From: Cyprinodon diabolis
Taxonomy: Eukaryota > Chordata > Actinopteri > Cyprinodontiformes > Cyprinodontidae
Direction: 5' to 3'
Assembly: GCA_030533445.1 (NCBI GenBank)
Contig: CM060070.1
Span: forward strand, 34,774,501-34,838,500
DNA length: 64,000 nucleotides
Positions 54,144-64,000 of the stretch are shown piece after piece (within the stretch, counting starts at the first letter, position 1; every line of letters starts with the position of its first letter). Below the pieces are notes generated by a model. It saw only the letters and a list, made by a program, of their open reading frames with translations, did not search any database and had not been told where the DNA came from. A program made the position numbers and the translations under genes.

Positions 54144-54154
54144 GAGGGGGATTG

Positions 54155-54591
54155 TGTTGGGATCTGGAGATCTGCCACCTGTCTCCAGCAGAGAGCGCTG
54201 TGGGCTTCCTGAGCTGGAGTCCTCACCACACCTGAGGATCATCAGCTCATCAGAAGACCACCCTTCATAAGCAGCAGTCAGACCTTCCTTCAATGCCGCA
54301 GTGTTGACCAAGTTTGGTTAGCGAACCTGAGCCTCTAAGAATTCAGGAAAATCTTGTAGACTCTAGAGAGAAACAAGCTTTTCTAATCTGCCTCTGTCTT
54401 CTTTGATCACAGGAAATCCCACCGACGTCTGAAGCTCTGGGTGAGCTTAATCTGAGAACCTGCCTGCCTGCCAAGTAAGCCAAACCTGAAGATCTCAATC
54501 TGGATTCCTTCATCAGCTCTCAGAGGAAGAGCTTGGAAGGGGAAGAGTGTTTGGCCGAAGAGCTGCGGCCAAACACTGCGGCCAAACACAA
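54155..54591 (+). repeat. Gypsy unit 1: putative LTR plus leader
   Basis: Begins TGTTGGGATCTGG directly after a polypurine tract (GAGAGGGGGA), the normal start of a 3' LTR. In a tandem array one LTR serves both neighbours. The LTR end and primer-binding site cannot be placed, because no second LTR copy exists within a unit. A hairpin with arms GTGTTTGGCCG and CGGCCAAACAC lies at 54547-54576, close to gag. Confidence 0.6.
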
Positions 54592-55641
54592 GACCCAGCA
54601 GAGCACCTCCGAAGGCGACTTGAGGAACAGGATGCCCAAATCCAAGGATAAGCTCAAACCCTTCGTGAGTTGAATGCTTATGTTGAACATCAGAATCAGA
54701 CTTTACAAAGATACGCTAGCTATGTGAGAACCGCTAACACCGCACCAGCAGTGCTTCCTGTTTCCGAACATCGTCCGTCTCAAAGGTCAGAGACGATGAC
54801 GTCATTTCCTGAACTCCGTCCGAGTCTACCTGAAAGATTTTCAGGTATACAGTCTAAATGTAAGGGATTCTTGTTCCAGTGTCGTTTACTGTTTGAGAAT
54901 TCACCTGCTAGTTTTCCTAATGACAAAAAGAAGATTTCTTTTATTCTCTCTCAACTCTCTGGCCGAGCTCTTGAATGGGCGGAGGCCAGGTTTTCATCTG
55001 AAAACTGTTTTTCTTTCACCTTTTCTGAATTTTTGACTGAATTTTCTCAAGTTTTTAACCAGGATTCAGATCAAACCATTGATTCTTGAGCTTTGCTTAG
55101 TCTTAAGCAAGGTAATCTGACAGTGGCAGAGTTCTCCATCGACTTCCGGGTTAAAGCCGCCGCTTCCGGTTGGAACGAATACGCACTTAAAGGTGCTTTT
55201 TTCCAGGCTCTAAACGATAACATCAAGGATGAACTAGCCACAATTGACGAGCCAACTAGTTTGGAAGATCTTATTCGGTTAACCATAAGATTGGATAACA
55301 GACTCCGAATTAGAAACAATTCTAGGCTAAGGAACCTAGGAATGTTTGCTTCCGCTCCTACAACTAATCACACTCATGTTTCTGTTAGATCCCCAGAGTC
55401 CAGTTCCAGACCAAGGATTAAGAATCAGTCACCCCCAGCTTCTGCTCAGATCACTCAATTTTCCTCCTCAGCTGCAGAAGGAGCGGAGTTTGAACCCATG
55501 CAGATTGGGCATACAAGACTGTCACCTGAAGAGAGACAACGGAGATTCAAGGGGAATCTTTGTCTGTACTGTGGTGAGCCTGGACACTTTATTGGTTCCT
55601 GCCCGGCTAAATCAAAAGCCAGGGTCCGTCAGAGGATGTGA
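54592..55641 (+). pseudogene. Gypsy unit 1: gag with two in-frame stops
   Basis: One continuous frame from DPAEHLRRRLEEQDAQ is broken by TAA at 54649 and TGA at 55087, and ends at TGA 55639. No ATG is present at the expected start; the codon before DPAEHL is not Met. Parts seen: a helical N-terminus, the retrotransposon gag domain (LPERFSGIQSKCKGFLFQCR; ALEWAEARF; TVAEFSIDFR), and a zinc knuckle CLYCGEPGHFIGSC of the CX2CX4HX4C type that binds RNA. Gag normally builds the particle. This copy cannot give a full product without readthrough. Confidence 0.85.
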
Positions 55642-55970
55642 GGAGTCTGACGGACCATCTTAAGACTGATAAATCTCCTCATTTACTGTTACCTGCAACC
55701 CTGTTTGTTTCCAACCAGACTCTAACATTATCAGCCTTCATTGATTCTGGGTGCGAGAAGAACCTCATAGATTCGAATCTGGTCCAACAACTGAGGATTG
55801 AAACTGTTCCTTTGGAAAGACCCCTCAGAGTTGCTGCTATTGATGGAAAAAGATTACACCAAGTCACTCATCAGACCCAGCCATTAGAACTTCTCATCTC
55901 TGGAAACCATCGTGAGACTAACTTTTTTTGTTTTCCCCTCAGCGTGTTCCTCCCTGGTGCTCGGATTTGA
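55638..55970 (+). pseudogene. Gypsy unit 1: aspartic protease, frameshifted
   Basis: The frame overlaps the gag end by four bases in a different phase, the usual gag-pol layout. The active site IDSGCEKNLID has the D-S-G triad (D36-S37-G38 of this frame), then LRVAAIDGKRLHQVTHQ. The frame stops at 55970. The continuation ([25 protein letters not shown]) is in another phase up to about 56075, so the protease is broken. Confidence 0.8.
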
Positions 55971-56128
55971 GTGGTCGGAACGTCACAATCCCCACATCAA
56001 CTGGGTTGAACGCCATATTGAGTCTTGGTCCACTTCCTGTCACAAGTCATGTCTTCGTTCTGCAGCTCCTGCTATTCAGTCCCCTAGAGGTAGGGGGGAG
56101 ATGGACTCTCCTGACCTTTCTTCTGTTC

Positions 56129-57007
56129 AGAACTATTGCTCTGATCACACGTCGTTTTTGGTGGCCGTCTCTTCACAAGGACGTGAAGGAATACGTACTG
56201 GCCTGTCCCATCTGCGCCAGAAACAAACCCACCCATCAACCGCCCTCTGGATTGCTACATCCTCTACCTGTTCCAACCCGCCCATGGTCCCACATAGCTG
56301 TGGATTTTGTTACCGGTCTTCCCATATCCCGAGGTATGTCCACTATTCTCACCATTGTTGACCGTTTTTCCAAAGCCTGCCATCTGATTCCCCTCAGGAA
56401 GCTACCTACAGCATTCCAGACCGCCCAGCTACTAATTAAACATGTCTTCCGGATCCATGGCATACCCCAGGAAATTCTCTCTGATCGTGGTCCCCAGTTC
56501 ATCTCTCAGGTCTGGAAATCTTTCTGTACAGCTCTCAATTGCAAGGTCTCCCTCACTTCAGGTTATCATCCTCAAACCAATGGGCAGACGGAGAGGATGA
56601 ACCAGCAACTCGAGTCCACTCTCCGCTGTTTAACCTCAAATAATCCTACTGACTGGAGTCAGTTTCTGACTTGGATCGAATATGCTCATAATACTCAAAA
56701 ATCTGCTGCAACCGGTCTGTCCCCTTTCCAGGTGTCTCTGGGTTACCAACCCCCACTCTTTCCTGCAGACGAGAGGGAGATATCAGTCAGGTCCGTTCAC
56801 CACCACATCCGCCACTGTCACCGAACCTGGAACGAAATCATCTCCGCCCTCAACCGTTCTTCTGCCAATAACAAAAGGTTTGCTGACTCTAGGCGTCGCC
56901 CTGCTCCTGACTATACCCTTGGGCAAGAGGTATGGTTATCCACCAGAGATATTCCACTAAAGTCTATGTCCAGAAAACTCTCTCCAAGGATCATCGGCCC
57001 ATTCAAG
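56129..57007 (+). pseudogene. Gypsy unit 1: integrase, N-terminally truncated
   Basis: The integrase part of a 469-codon open frame (55928-57337). It keeps [12 protein letters not shown] and the CC half of the zinc finger (CPICARNK). The rve core is complete with D in AVDFVTGL, D in LSDRGPQF and E in NGQTERMNQ (DDx35E), then LGYQPPLF and the C-terminal GPFKA. The HH half of the zinc finger is lost at the deletion near 56127. The residues before (55928-56128) and after (57008-57337) are read in wrong phases and are not integrase. Confidence 0.9.
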
Positions 57008-57012
57008 GCCAT

Positions 57013-57210
57013 CCGGCCTACACAGTCCGCCGGATCGTGGACTCCCGTCGGCGAGGTCGCAGTTGGCAGTACCTCGTCGACTGGGAGGGCTACGGTCCGG
57101 AGGACCGCACCTGGGTTCCTGGTTCTTACATCCTCGATCCATCCCTCATCGAAGACTATGAGAGGTCCCTCCCTTGCACGTCTTCTGGACCGCCAAGAGG
57201 CGGTCGTTGA
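57013..57210 (+). pseudogene. Gypsy unit 1/2: chromodomain, out of frame with integrase
   Basis: Chromodomain of the chromovirus type ([37 protein letters not shown]), 57013-57171, then a short tail to the stop at 57208. It normally forms the C-terminus of the integrase and guides insertion into chromatin. The linker joining it to integrase is missing and the phase is shifted. Confidence 0.85.
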
Positions 57211-57221
57211 GAGGGGGATAC

Positions 57222-57658
57222 TGTTGGGATCTGGAGATCTGCCACCTGTCTCCAGCAGAGAGCGCTGTGGGCTTCCTGAGCTGGAGTCCTCACCACACCT
57301 GAGGATCATCAGCTCATCAGAAGACCACCCTTCATAAGCAGCAGTCAGACCTTCCTTCGACGCCGCAGTGTTGACCAAGTTTGGTTAGCGAACCTGAGCC
57401 TCTAAGAATTCAGGAAAATCTTGTAGACTCTAGAGAGAAACAAGCTTTTCTAATCTGCCTCTGTCTTCTTTGATCACAGGAAATCCCACCGACGTCTGAA
57501 GCTCTGGGTGAGCTTAATCTGAGAACCTGCCTGCCTGCCAAGTAAGCCAAACCTGAAGATCTCAATCTGGATTCCTTCATCAGCTCTCAGAGGAAGAGCT
57601 TGGAAGGGGAAGAGTGTTTGGCCGAAGAGCTGCGGCCAAACACTGCGGCCAAACACAA
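57222..57658 (+). repeat. Gypsy unit 2: putative LTR plus leader
   Basis: Same structure as in unit 1, preceded by GAGAGGGGGATAC. It differs from the first copy at a few bases, such as GACGCC for AATGCC near 57358. Confidence 0.6.
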
Positions 57659-58708
57659 GACCCAGCAGAGCACCTCCGAAGGCGACTTGAGGAACAGGAT
57701 GCCCAAATCCAAGGATAAGCTCAAACCCTTCGTGAGTTGAATGCTTATGTTGAACATCAGAATCAGACTTTACAAAGATACGCTAGCTATGTGAGAACCG
57801 CTAACACCGCACCAGCAGTGCTTCCTGTTTCCGAACATCGTCCGTCTCAAAGGTCAGAGACGATGACGTCATTTCCTGAACTCCGTCCGAGTCTACCTGA
57901 AAGATTTTCAGGTATACAGTCTAAATGTAAGGGATTCTTGTTCCAGTGTCGTTTACTGTTTGAGAATTCACCTGCTAGTTTTCCTAATGACAAAAAGAAG
58001 ATTTCTTTTATTCTCTCTCAACTCTCTGGCCGAGCTCTTGAATGGGCGGAGGCCAGGTTTTCATCTGAAAACAGTTTTTCTTGCACCTTTTCTGAATTTT
58101 TGACTGAATTTTCTCAAGTTTTTAACCAGGATTCAGATCAAACCATTGATTCTTGAGCTTTGCTTAGTCTTAAGCAAGGTAATCTGACAGTGGCAGAGTT
58201 CTCCATCGACTTCCGGGTTAAAGCCGCCGCTTCCGGTTGGAACGAATACGCACTTAAAGGTGCTTTTTTCCAGGCTCTAAACGATAACATCAAGGATGAA
58301 CTAGCCACAATTGACGAGCCAACTAGTTTGGAAGATCTTATTCGGTTAACCATAAGATTGGATAACAGACTCCGAATTAGATACATTTCTAGGCTAAGGA
58401 ACCTAGGAATGTTTGCTTCCGCTCCTACAACTAATCACACTCATGTTTCTGTTAGATCCCCAGAGTCCAGTTCCAGACCAAGGATTAAGAATCAGTCACC
58501 CCCAGCTTCTGCTCAGATCACTCAATTTTCCTCCTCAGCTGCAGAAGGAGCGGAGTTTGAACCCATGCAGATTGGGCACACAAGACTGTCACCTGAAGAG
58601 AGACAACGGAGATTCAAGGGGAATCTTTGTCTGTACTGTGGTGAGCCTGGACACTTTATTGGTTCCTGCCCGGCTAAATCAAAAGCCAGGGTCCGTCAGA
58701 GGATGTGA
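57659..58708 (+). pseudogene. Gypsy unit 2: gag with two in-frame stops
   Basis: Same two stops as unit 1, at the matching positions (57716 and 58154). It differs from unit 1 by a few residues (SENSFSCTF for SENCFSFTF, and RYISRL for RNNSRL). Zinc knuckle intact. Confidence 0.85.
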
Positions 58709-59037
58709 GGAGTCTGACGGACCATCTTAAGACTGATAAATCTCCTCATTTACTGTTACCTGCAACCCTGTTTGTTTCCAACCAGACTCTAACATTATCA
58801 GCCTTCATTGATTCTGGGTGCGAGAAGAACCTCATAGATTCGAATCTGGTCCAACAACTGAGGATTGAAACTGTTCCTTTGGAAAGACCCCTCAGAGTTG
58901 CTGCTATTGATGGAAAAAGATTACACCAAGTCACTCATCAGACCCAGCCATTAGAACTTCTCATCTCTGGAAACCATCGTGAGACTAACTTTTTTTGTTT
59001 TCCCCTCAGCGTGTTCCTCCCTGGTGCTCGGATTTGA
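58705..59037 (+). pseudogene. Gypsy unit 2: aspartic protease, frameshifted
   Basis: Protein identical to the unit 1 copy, with the D-S-G active site and the same frame break near 59037. Confidence 0.8.
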
Positions 59038-59195
59038 GTGGTCGGAACGTCACAATCCCCACATCAACTGGGTTGAACGCCATATTGAGTCTTGGTCCAC
59101 TTCCTGTCACAAGTCATGTCTTCGTTCTGCAGCTCCTGCTATTCAGTCCCCTAGAGGTAGGGGGGAGATGGACTCTCCTGACCTTTCTTCTGTTC

Positions 59196-60074
59196 AGAAC
59201 TATTGCTCTGATCACACGTCGTTTTTGGTGGCCGTCTCTTCACAAGGACGTGAAGGAATACGTACTGGCCTGTCCCATCTGCGCCAGAAACAAACCCACC
59301 CATCAACCGCCCTCTGGATTGCTACATCCTCTACCTGTTCCAACCCGCCCATGGTCCCACATAGCTGTGGATTTTGTTACCGGTCTTCCCATATCCCGAG
59401 GTATGTCCACTATTCTCACCATTGTTGACCGTTTTTCCAAAGCCTGCCATCTGATTCCCCTCAGGAAGCTACCTACAGCATTCCAGACCGCCCAGCTACT
59501 AATTAAACATGTCTTCCGGATCCATGGCATACCCCAGGAAATTCTCTCTGATCGTGGTCCCCAGTTCATCTCTCAGGTCTGGAAATCTTTCTGTACAGCT
59601 CTCAATTGCAAGGTCTCCCTCACTTCAGGTTATCATCCTCAAACCAATGGGCAGACGGAGAGGATGAACCAGCAACTCGAGTCCACTCTCCGCTGTTTAA
59701 CCTCAAATAATCCTACTGACTGGAGTCAGTTTCTGACTTGGATCGAATATGCTCATAATACTCAAAAATCTGCTGCAACCGGTCTGTCCCCTTTCCAGGT
59801 GTCTCTGGGTTACCAACCCCCACTCTTTCCTGCAGACGAGAGGGAGATATCAGTCAGGTCCGTTCACCACCACATCCGCCACTGTCACCGAACCTGGAAC
59901 GAAATCATCTCCGCCCTCAACCGTTCTTCTGCCAATAACAAAAGGTTTGCTGACTCTAGGCGTCGCCCTGCTCCTGACTATACCCTTGGGCAAGAGGTAT
60001 GGTTATCCACCAGAGATATTCCACTAAAGTCTATGTCCAGAAAACTCTCTCCAAGGATCATCGGCCCATTCAAG
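59196..60074 (+). pseudogene. Gypsy unit 2: integrase, N-terminally truncated
   Basis: Protein identical to unit 1 across the 469-codon frame at 58995-60404. DDx35E core intact, HH half of the zinc finger lost. Confidence 0.9.
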
Positions 60075-60079
60075 GCCAT

Positions 60080-60277
60080 CCGGCCTACACAGTCCGCCGG
60101 ATCGTGGACTCCCGTCGGCGAGGTCGCAGTTGGCAGTACCTCGTCGACTGGGAGGGCTACGGTCCGGAGGACCGCACCTGGGTTCCTGGTTCTTACATCC
60201 TCGATCCATCCCTCATCGAAGACTATGAGAGGTCCCTCCCTTGCACGTCTTCTGGACCGCCAAGAGGCGGTCGTTGA
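60080..60277 (+). pseudogene. Gypsy unit 2/3: chromodomain, out of frame
   Basis: Identical to the copy at 57013 at protein level, with the same frame break from the integrase. Confidence 0.85.
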
Positions 60278-60288
60278 GAGGGGGATAC

Positions 60289-60725
60289 TGTTGGGATCTG
60301 GAGATCTGCCACCTGTCTCCAGCAGAGAGCGCTGTGGGCTTCCTGAGCTGGAGTCCTCACCACACCTGAGGATCATCAGCTCATCAGAAGACCACCCTTC
60401 ATAAGCAGCAGTCAGACCTTCCTTCGACGCCGCAGTGTTGACCAAGTTTGGTTAGCGAACCTGAGCCTCTAAGAATTCAGGAAAATCTTGTAGACTCTAG
60501 AGAGAAACAAGCTTTTCTAATCTGCCTCTGTCTTCTTTGATCACAGGAAATCCCACCGACGTCTGAAGCTCTGGGTGAGCTTAATCTGAGAACCTGCCTG
60601 CCTGCCAAGTAAGCCAAACCTGAAGATCTCAATCTGGATTCCTTCATCAGCTCTCAGAGGAAGAGCTTGGAAGGGGAAGAGTGTTTGGCCGAAGAGCTGC
60701 GGCCAAACACTGCGGCCAAACACAA
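60289..60725 (+). repeat. Gypsy unit 3: putative LTR plus leader
   Basis: Same as unit 2 by eye, starting TGTTGGGATC after the polypurine tract, with the CGGCCAAACAC hairpin before gag. Confidence 0.6.
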
Positions 60726-61775
60726 GACCCAGCAGAGCACCTCCGAAGGCGACTTGAGGAACAGGATGCCCAAATCCAAGGATAAGCTCAAACCCTTCGT
60801 GAGTTGAATGCTTATGTTGAACATCAGAATCAGACTTTACAAAGATACGCTAGCTATGTGAGAACCGCTAACACCGCACCAGCAGTGCTTCCTGTTTCCG
60901 AACATCGTCCGTCTCAAAGGTCAGAGACGATGACGTCATTTCCTGAACTCCGTCCGAGTCTACCTGAAAGATTTTCAGGTATACAGTCTAAATGTAAGGG
61001 ATTCTTGTTCCAGTGTCGTTTACTGTTTGAGAATTCACCTGCTAGTTTTCCTAATGACAAAAAGAAGATTTCTTTTATTCTCTCTCAACTCTCTGGCCGA
61101 GCTCTTGAATGGGCGGAGGCCAGGTTTTCATCTGAAAACAGTTTTTCTTGCACCTTTTCTGAATTTTTGACTGAATTTTCTCAAGTTTTTAACCAGGATT
61201 CAGATCAAACCATTGATTCTTGAGCTTTGCTTAGTCTTAAGCAAGGTAATCTGACAGTGGCAGAGTTCTCCATCGACTTCCGGGTTAAAGCCGCCGCTTC
61301 CGGTTGGAACGAATACGCACTTAAAGGTGCTTTTTTCCAGGCTCTAAACGATAACATCAAGGATGAACTAGCCACAATTGACGAGCCAACTAGTTTGGAA
61401 GATCTTATTCGGTTAACCATAAGATTGGATAACAGACTCCGAATTAGATACATTTCTAGGCTAAGGAACCTAGGAATGTTTGCTTCCGCTCCTACAACTA
61501 ATCACACTCATGTTTCTGTTAGATCCCCAGAGTCCAGTTCCAGACCAAGGATTAAGAATCAGTCACCCCCAGCTTCTGCTCAGATCACTCAATTTTCCTC
61601 CTCAGCTGCAGAAGGAGCGGAGTTTGAACCCATGCAGATTGGGCACACAAGACTGTCACCTGAAGAGAGACAACGGAGATTCAAGGGGAATCTTTGTCTG
61701 TACTGTGGTGAGCCTGGACACTTTATTGGTTCCTGCCCGGCTAAATCAAAAGCCAGGGTCCGTCAGAGGATGTGA
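60726..61775 (+). pseudogene. Gypsy unit 3: gag with two in-frame stops
   Basis: Protein identical to unit 2, including both stops (60783 and 61221). Confidence 0.85.
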
Positions 61776-62104
61776 GGAGTCTGACGGACCATCTTAAGAC
61801 TGATAAATCTCCTCATTTACTGTTACCTGCAACCCTGTTTGTTTCCAACCAGACTCTAACATTATCAGCCTTCATTGATTCTGGGTGCGAGAAGAACCTC
61901 ATAGATTCGAATCTGGTCCAACAACTGAGGATTGAAACTGTTCCTTTGGAAAGACCCCTCAGAGTTGCTGCTATTGATGGAAAAAGATTACACCAAGTCA
62001 CTCATCAGACCCAGCCATTAGAACTTCTCATCTCTGGAAACCATCGTGAGACTAACTTTTTTTGTTTTCCCCTCAGCGTGTTCCTCCCTGGTGCTCGGAT
62101 TTGA
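61772..62104 (+). pseudogene. Gypsy unit 3: aspartic protease, frameshifted
   Basis: Identical to units 1 and 2 at protein level. Confidence 0.8.
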
Positions 62105-62262
62105 GTGGTCGGAACGTCACAATCCCCACATCAACTGGGTTGAACGCCATATTGAGTCTTGGTCCACTTCCTGTCACAAGTCATGTCTTCGTTCTGCAGC
62201 TCCTGCTATTCAGTCCCCTAGAGGTAGGGGGGAGATGGACTCTCCTGACCTTTCTTCTGTTC

Positions 62263-63141
62263 AGAACTATTGCTCTGATCACACGTCGTTTTTGGTGGCC
62301 GTCTCTTCACAAGGACGTGAAGGAATACGTACTGGCCTGTCCCATCTGCGCCAGAAACAAACCCACCCATCAACCGCCCTCTGGATTGCTACATCCTCTA
62401 CCTGTTCCAACCCGCCCATGGTCCCACATAGCTGTGGATTTTGTTACCGGTCTTCCCATATCCCGAGGTATGTCCACTATTCTCACCATTGTTGACCGTT
62501 TTTCCAAAGCCTGCCATCTGATTCCCCTCAGGAAGCTACCTACAGCATTCCAGACCGCCCAGCTACTAATTAAACATGTCTTCCGGATCCATGGCATACC
62601 CCAGGAAATTCTCTCTGATCGTGGTCCCCAGTTCATCTCTCAGGTCTGGAAATCTTTCTGTACAGCTCTCAATTGCAAGGTCTCCCTCACTTCAGGTTAT
62701 CATCCTCAAACCAATGGGCAGACGGAGAGGATGAACCAGCAACTCGAGTCCACTCTCCGCTGTTTAACCTCAAATAATCCTACTGACTGGAGTCAGTTTC
62801 TGACTTGGATCGAATATGCTCATAATACTCAAAAATCTGCTGCAACCGGTCTGTCCCCTTTCCAGGTGTCTCTGGGTTACCAACCCCCACTCTTTCCTGC
62901 AGACGAGAGGGAGATATCAGTCAGGTCCGTTCACCACCACATCCGCCACTGTCACCGAACCTGGAACGAAATCATCTCCGCCCTCAACCGTTCTTCTGCC
63001 AATAACAAAAGGTTTGCTGACTCTAGGCGTCGCCCTGCTCCTGACTATACCCTTGGGCAAGAGGTATGGTTATCCACCAGAGATATTCCACTAAAGTCTA
63101 TGTCCAGAAAACTCTCTCCAAGGATCATCGGCCCATTCAAG
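62263..63141 (+). pseudogene. Gypsy unit 3: integrase, N-terminally truncated
   Basis: Same as units 1 and 2. The surrounding frame (62062-63471) has one change, in its out-of-phase tail. Confidence 0.9.
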
Positions 63142-63146
63142 GCCAT

Positions 63147-63344
63147 CCGGCCTACACAGTCCGCCGGATCGTGGACTCCCGTCGGCGAGGTCGCAGTTGG
63201 CAGTACCTCGTCGACTGGGAGGGCTACGGTCCGGAGGACCGCACCTGGGTTCCTGGTTCTTACATCCTCGATCCATCCCTCATCGAAGACTATGAGAGGT
63301 CCCTCCCTTTCACGTCTTCTGGACCGCCAAGAGGCGGTCGTTGA
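63147..63344 (+). pseudogene. Gypsy unit 3/4: chromodomain, out of frame
   Basis: Same as earlier copies except SLPFTSSG in place of SLPCTSSG, a single-base change in the tail. Confidence 0.85.
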
Positions 63345-63355
63345 GAGGGGGATAC

Positions 63356-63792
63356 TGTTGGGATCTGGAGATCTGCCACCTGTCTCCAGCAGAGAGCGCT
63401 GTGGGCTTCCTGAGCTGGAGTCCTCACCACACCTGAGGATCATCAGCTCATCAGAAGACCACCCTTCATAAGCAGCAGTCAGACCTTCCTTCGACGCCGC
63501 AGTGTTGACCAAGTTTGGTTAGCGAACCTGAGCCTCTAAGAATTCAGGAAAATCTTGTAGACTCTAGAGAGAAACAAGCTTTTCTAATCTGCCTCTGTCT
63601 TCTTTGATCACAGGAAATCCCACCGACGTCTGAAGCTCTGGGTGAGCTTAATCTGAGAACCGGCCTGCCTGCCAAGTAAGCCAAACCTGAAGATCTCAAT
63701 CTGGATTCCTTCATCAGCTCTCAGAGGAAGAGCTTGGAAGGGGAAGAGTGTTTGGCCGAAGAGCTGCGGCCAAACACTGCGGCCAAACACAA
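63356..63792 (+). repeat. Gypsy unit 4: putative LTR plus leader
   Basis: Fourth copy of the LTR and leader. It carries a private change near 63662 (GCCTGCC preceded by CCG in place of CCT). Confidence 0.6.
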
Positions 63793-64000
63793 GACCCAGC
63801 AGAGCACCTCCGAAGGCGACTTGAGGAACAGGATGCCCAAATCCAAGGATAAGCTCAAACCCTTCGTGAGTTGAATGCTTATGTTGAACATCAGAATCAG
63901 ACTTTACAAAGATACGCTAGCTATGTGAGAACCGCTAACACCGCACCAGCAGTGCTTCCTGTTTCCGAACATCGTCCGTCTCAAAGGTCAGAGACGATGA
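63793..64000 (+). pseudogene. Gypsy unit 4: gag start, cut by window edge
   Basis: The first about 69 codons of the fourth gag copy, with the same TAA (63850). The window ends inside it, so the array continues to the right. Confidence 0.85.

Larger units (their letters stand above)
53831..64000 (+). mobile_element. Tandem array of deleted Ty3/gypsy element, 3067-bp unit
   Basis: The sequence from 53831 recurs at 56898, 59965 and 63032, each exactly 3067 bases on. Three full units and 969 bases of a fourth are visible, all in the same orientation, and the array runs past the window edge. One unit holds, in cyclic order: integrase tail, chromodomain, polypurine tract, putative LTR with leader, gag, protease, truncated integrase. 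Reverse transcriptase, RNase H and the HH half of the integrase zinc finger are absent from every unit. The array starts abruptly inside the integrase with no 5' LTR before it. Confidence 0.95.

Noticed and set aside
54670..55089. Gag read as two separate genes starting at TTG codons
   Set aside because: Neither has an ATG. Both belong to one gag frame interrupted by stops, so they are listed as one pseudogene.
56911..57378. 155-codon minus-strand frame repeated in each gypsy unit
   Set aside because: Antisense to chromodomain and LTR. It recurs only because the unit recurs.

Overview
The window is vertebrate, almost certainly ray-finned fish, nuclear DNA. It has short coding exons with GT-AG introns, AT-rich introns, dense (TA)n, (CA)n and (AAGG)n microsatellites, and typical teleost mobile elements (Tc1, hAT, Harbinger, L2/L1-type LINEs, chromodomain Ty3/gypsy). 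No CRISPR, operon, rRNA or tRNA gene was seen.

Layout. (1) 1-210: a LINE ORF1-like reading frame runs off the left edge. (2) 705-7420, plus strand: DBT, the E2 core of branched-chain 2-oxoacid dehydrogenase, 11 exons, 496 aa. (3) 8.4-13.3 kb: intergenic DNA with a 28-bp tandem repeat, a decayed Harbinger element and a SINE. (4) 13294-18956, plus: LRRC39, 7 exons, 334 aa. (5) 19491-27224, minus: TRMT13, the tRNA 2'-O-methyltransferase, 11 exons, 466 aa, tail to tail with LRRC39. Its introns hold an apparently intact Tc1 transposon, an older Tc1 fragment, a MITE flanked by (TA)n and a nested Harbinger-like MITE. (6) 29341-40989, plus: MAP1S, 7 exons with a 3.1-kb central exon, 1312 aa. Its sixth intron carries a RecQ-like helicase fragment between long inverted repeats and a hAT deletion derivative with a clean 8-bp target duplication. 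(7) 41-53.5 kb: gene-poor DNA with LINE and hAT remains, a MITE and two strong hairpins. (8) 53831 to the right edge: a head-to-tail array of an internally deleted chromodomain Ty3/gypsy retrotransposon, repeat unit exactly 3067 bp, three full units plus a fourth cut by the edge.

All four cellular genes were rebuilt exon by exon. The reading phase is kept across every junction, and each protein follows its vertebrate family over its whole length. DBT acts in mitochondrial leucine/isoleucine/valine breakdown, LRRC39 in the muscle sarcomere M-band, TRMT13 in tRNA modification, and MAP1S on microtubules. Nothing suggests that they share a pathway. DBT-LRRC39-TRMT13 is a known conserved vertebrate neighbourhood. 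MAP1S beside it differs from the human arrangement.

The most unusual feature is the gypsy array. Every unit shares the same loss of reverse transcriptase and RNase H, the same stop codons in gag and the same integrase-chromodomain frame break. The pattern indicates local tandem amplification of one dead copy rather than repeated transposition.
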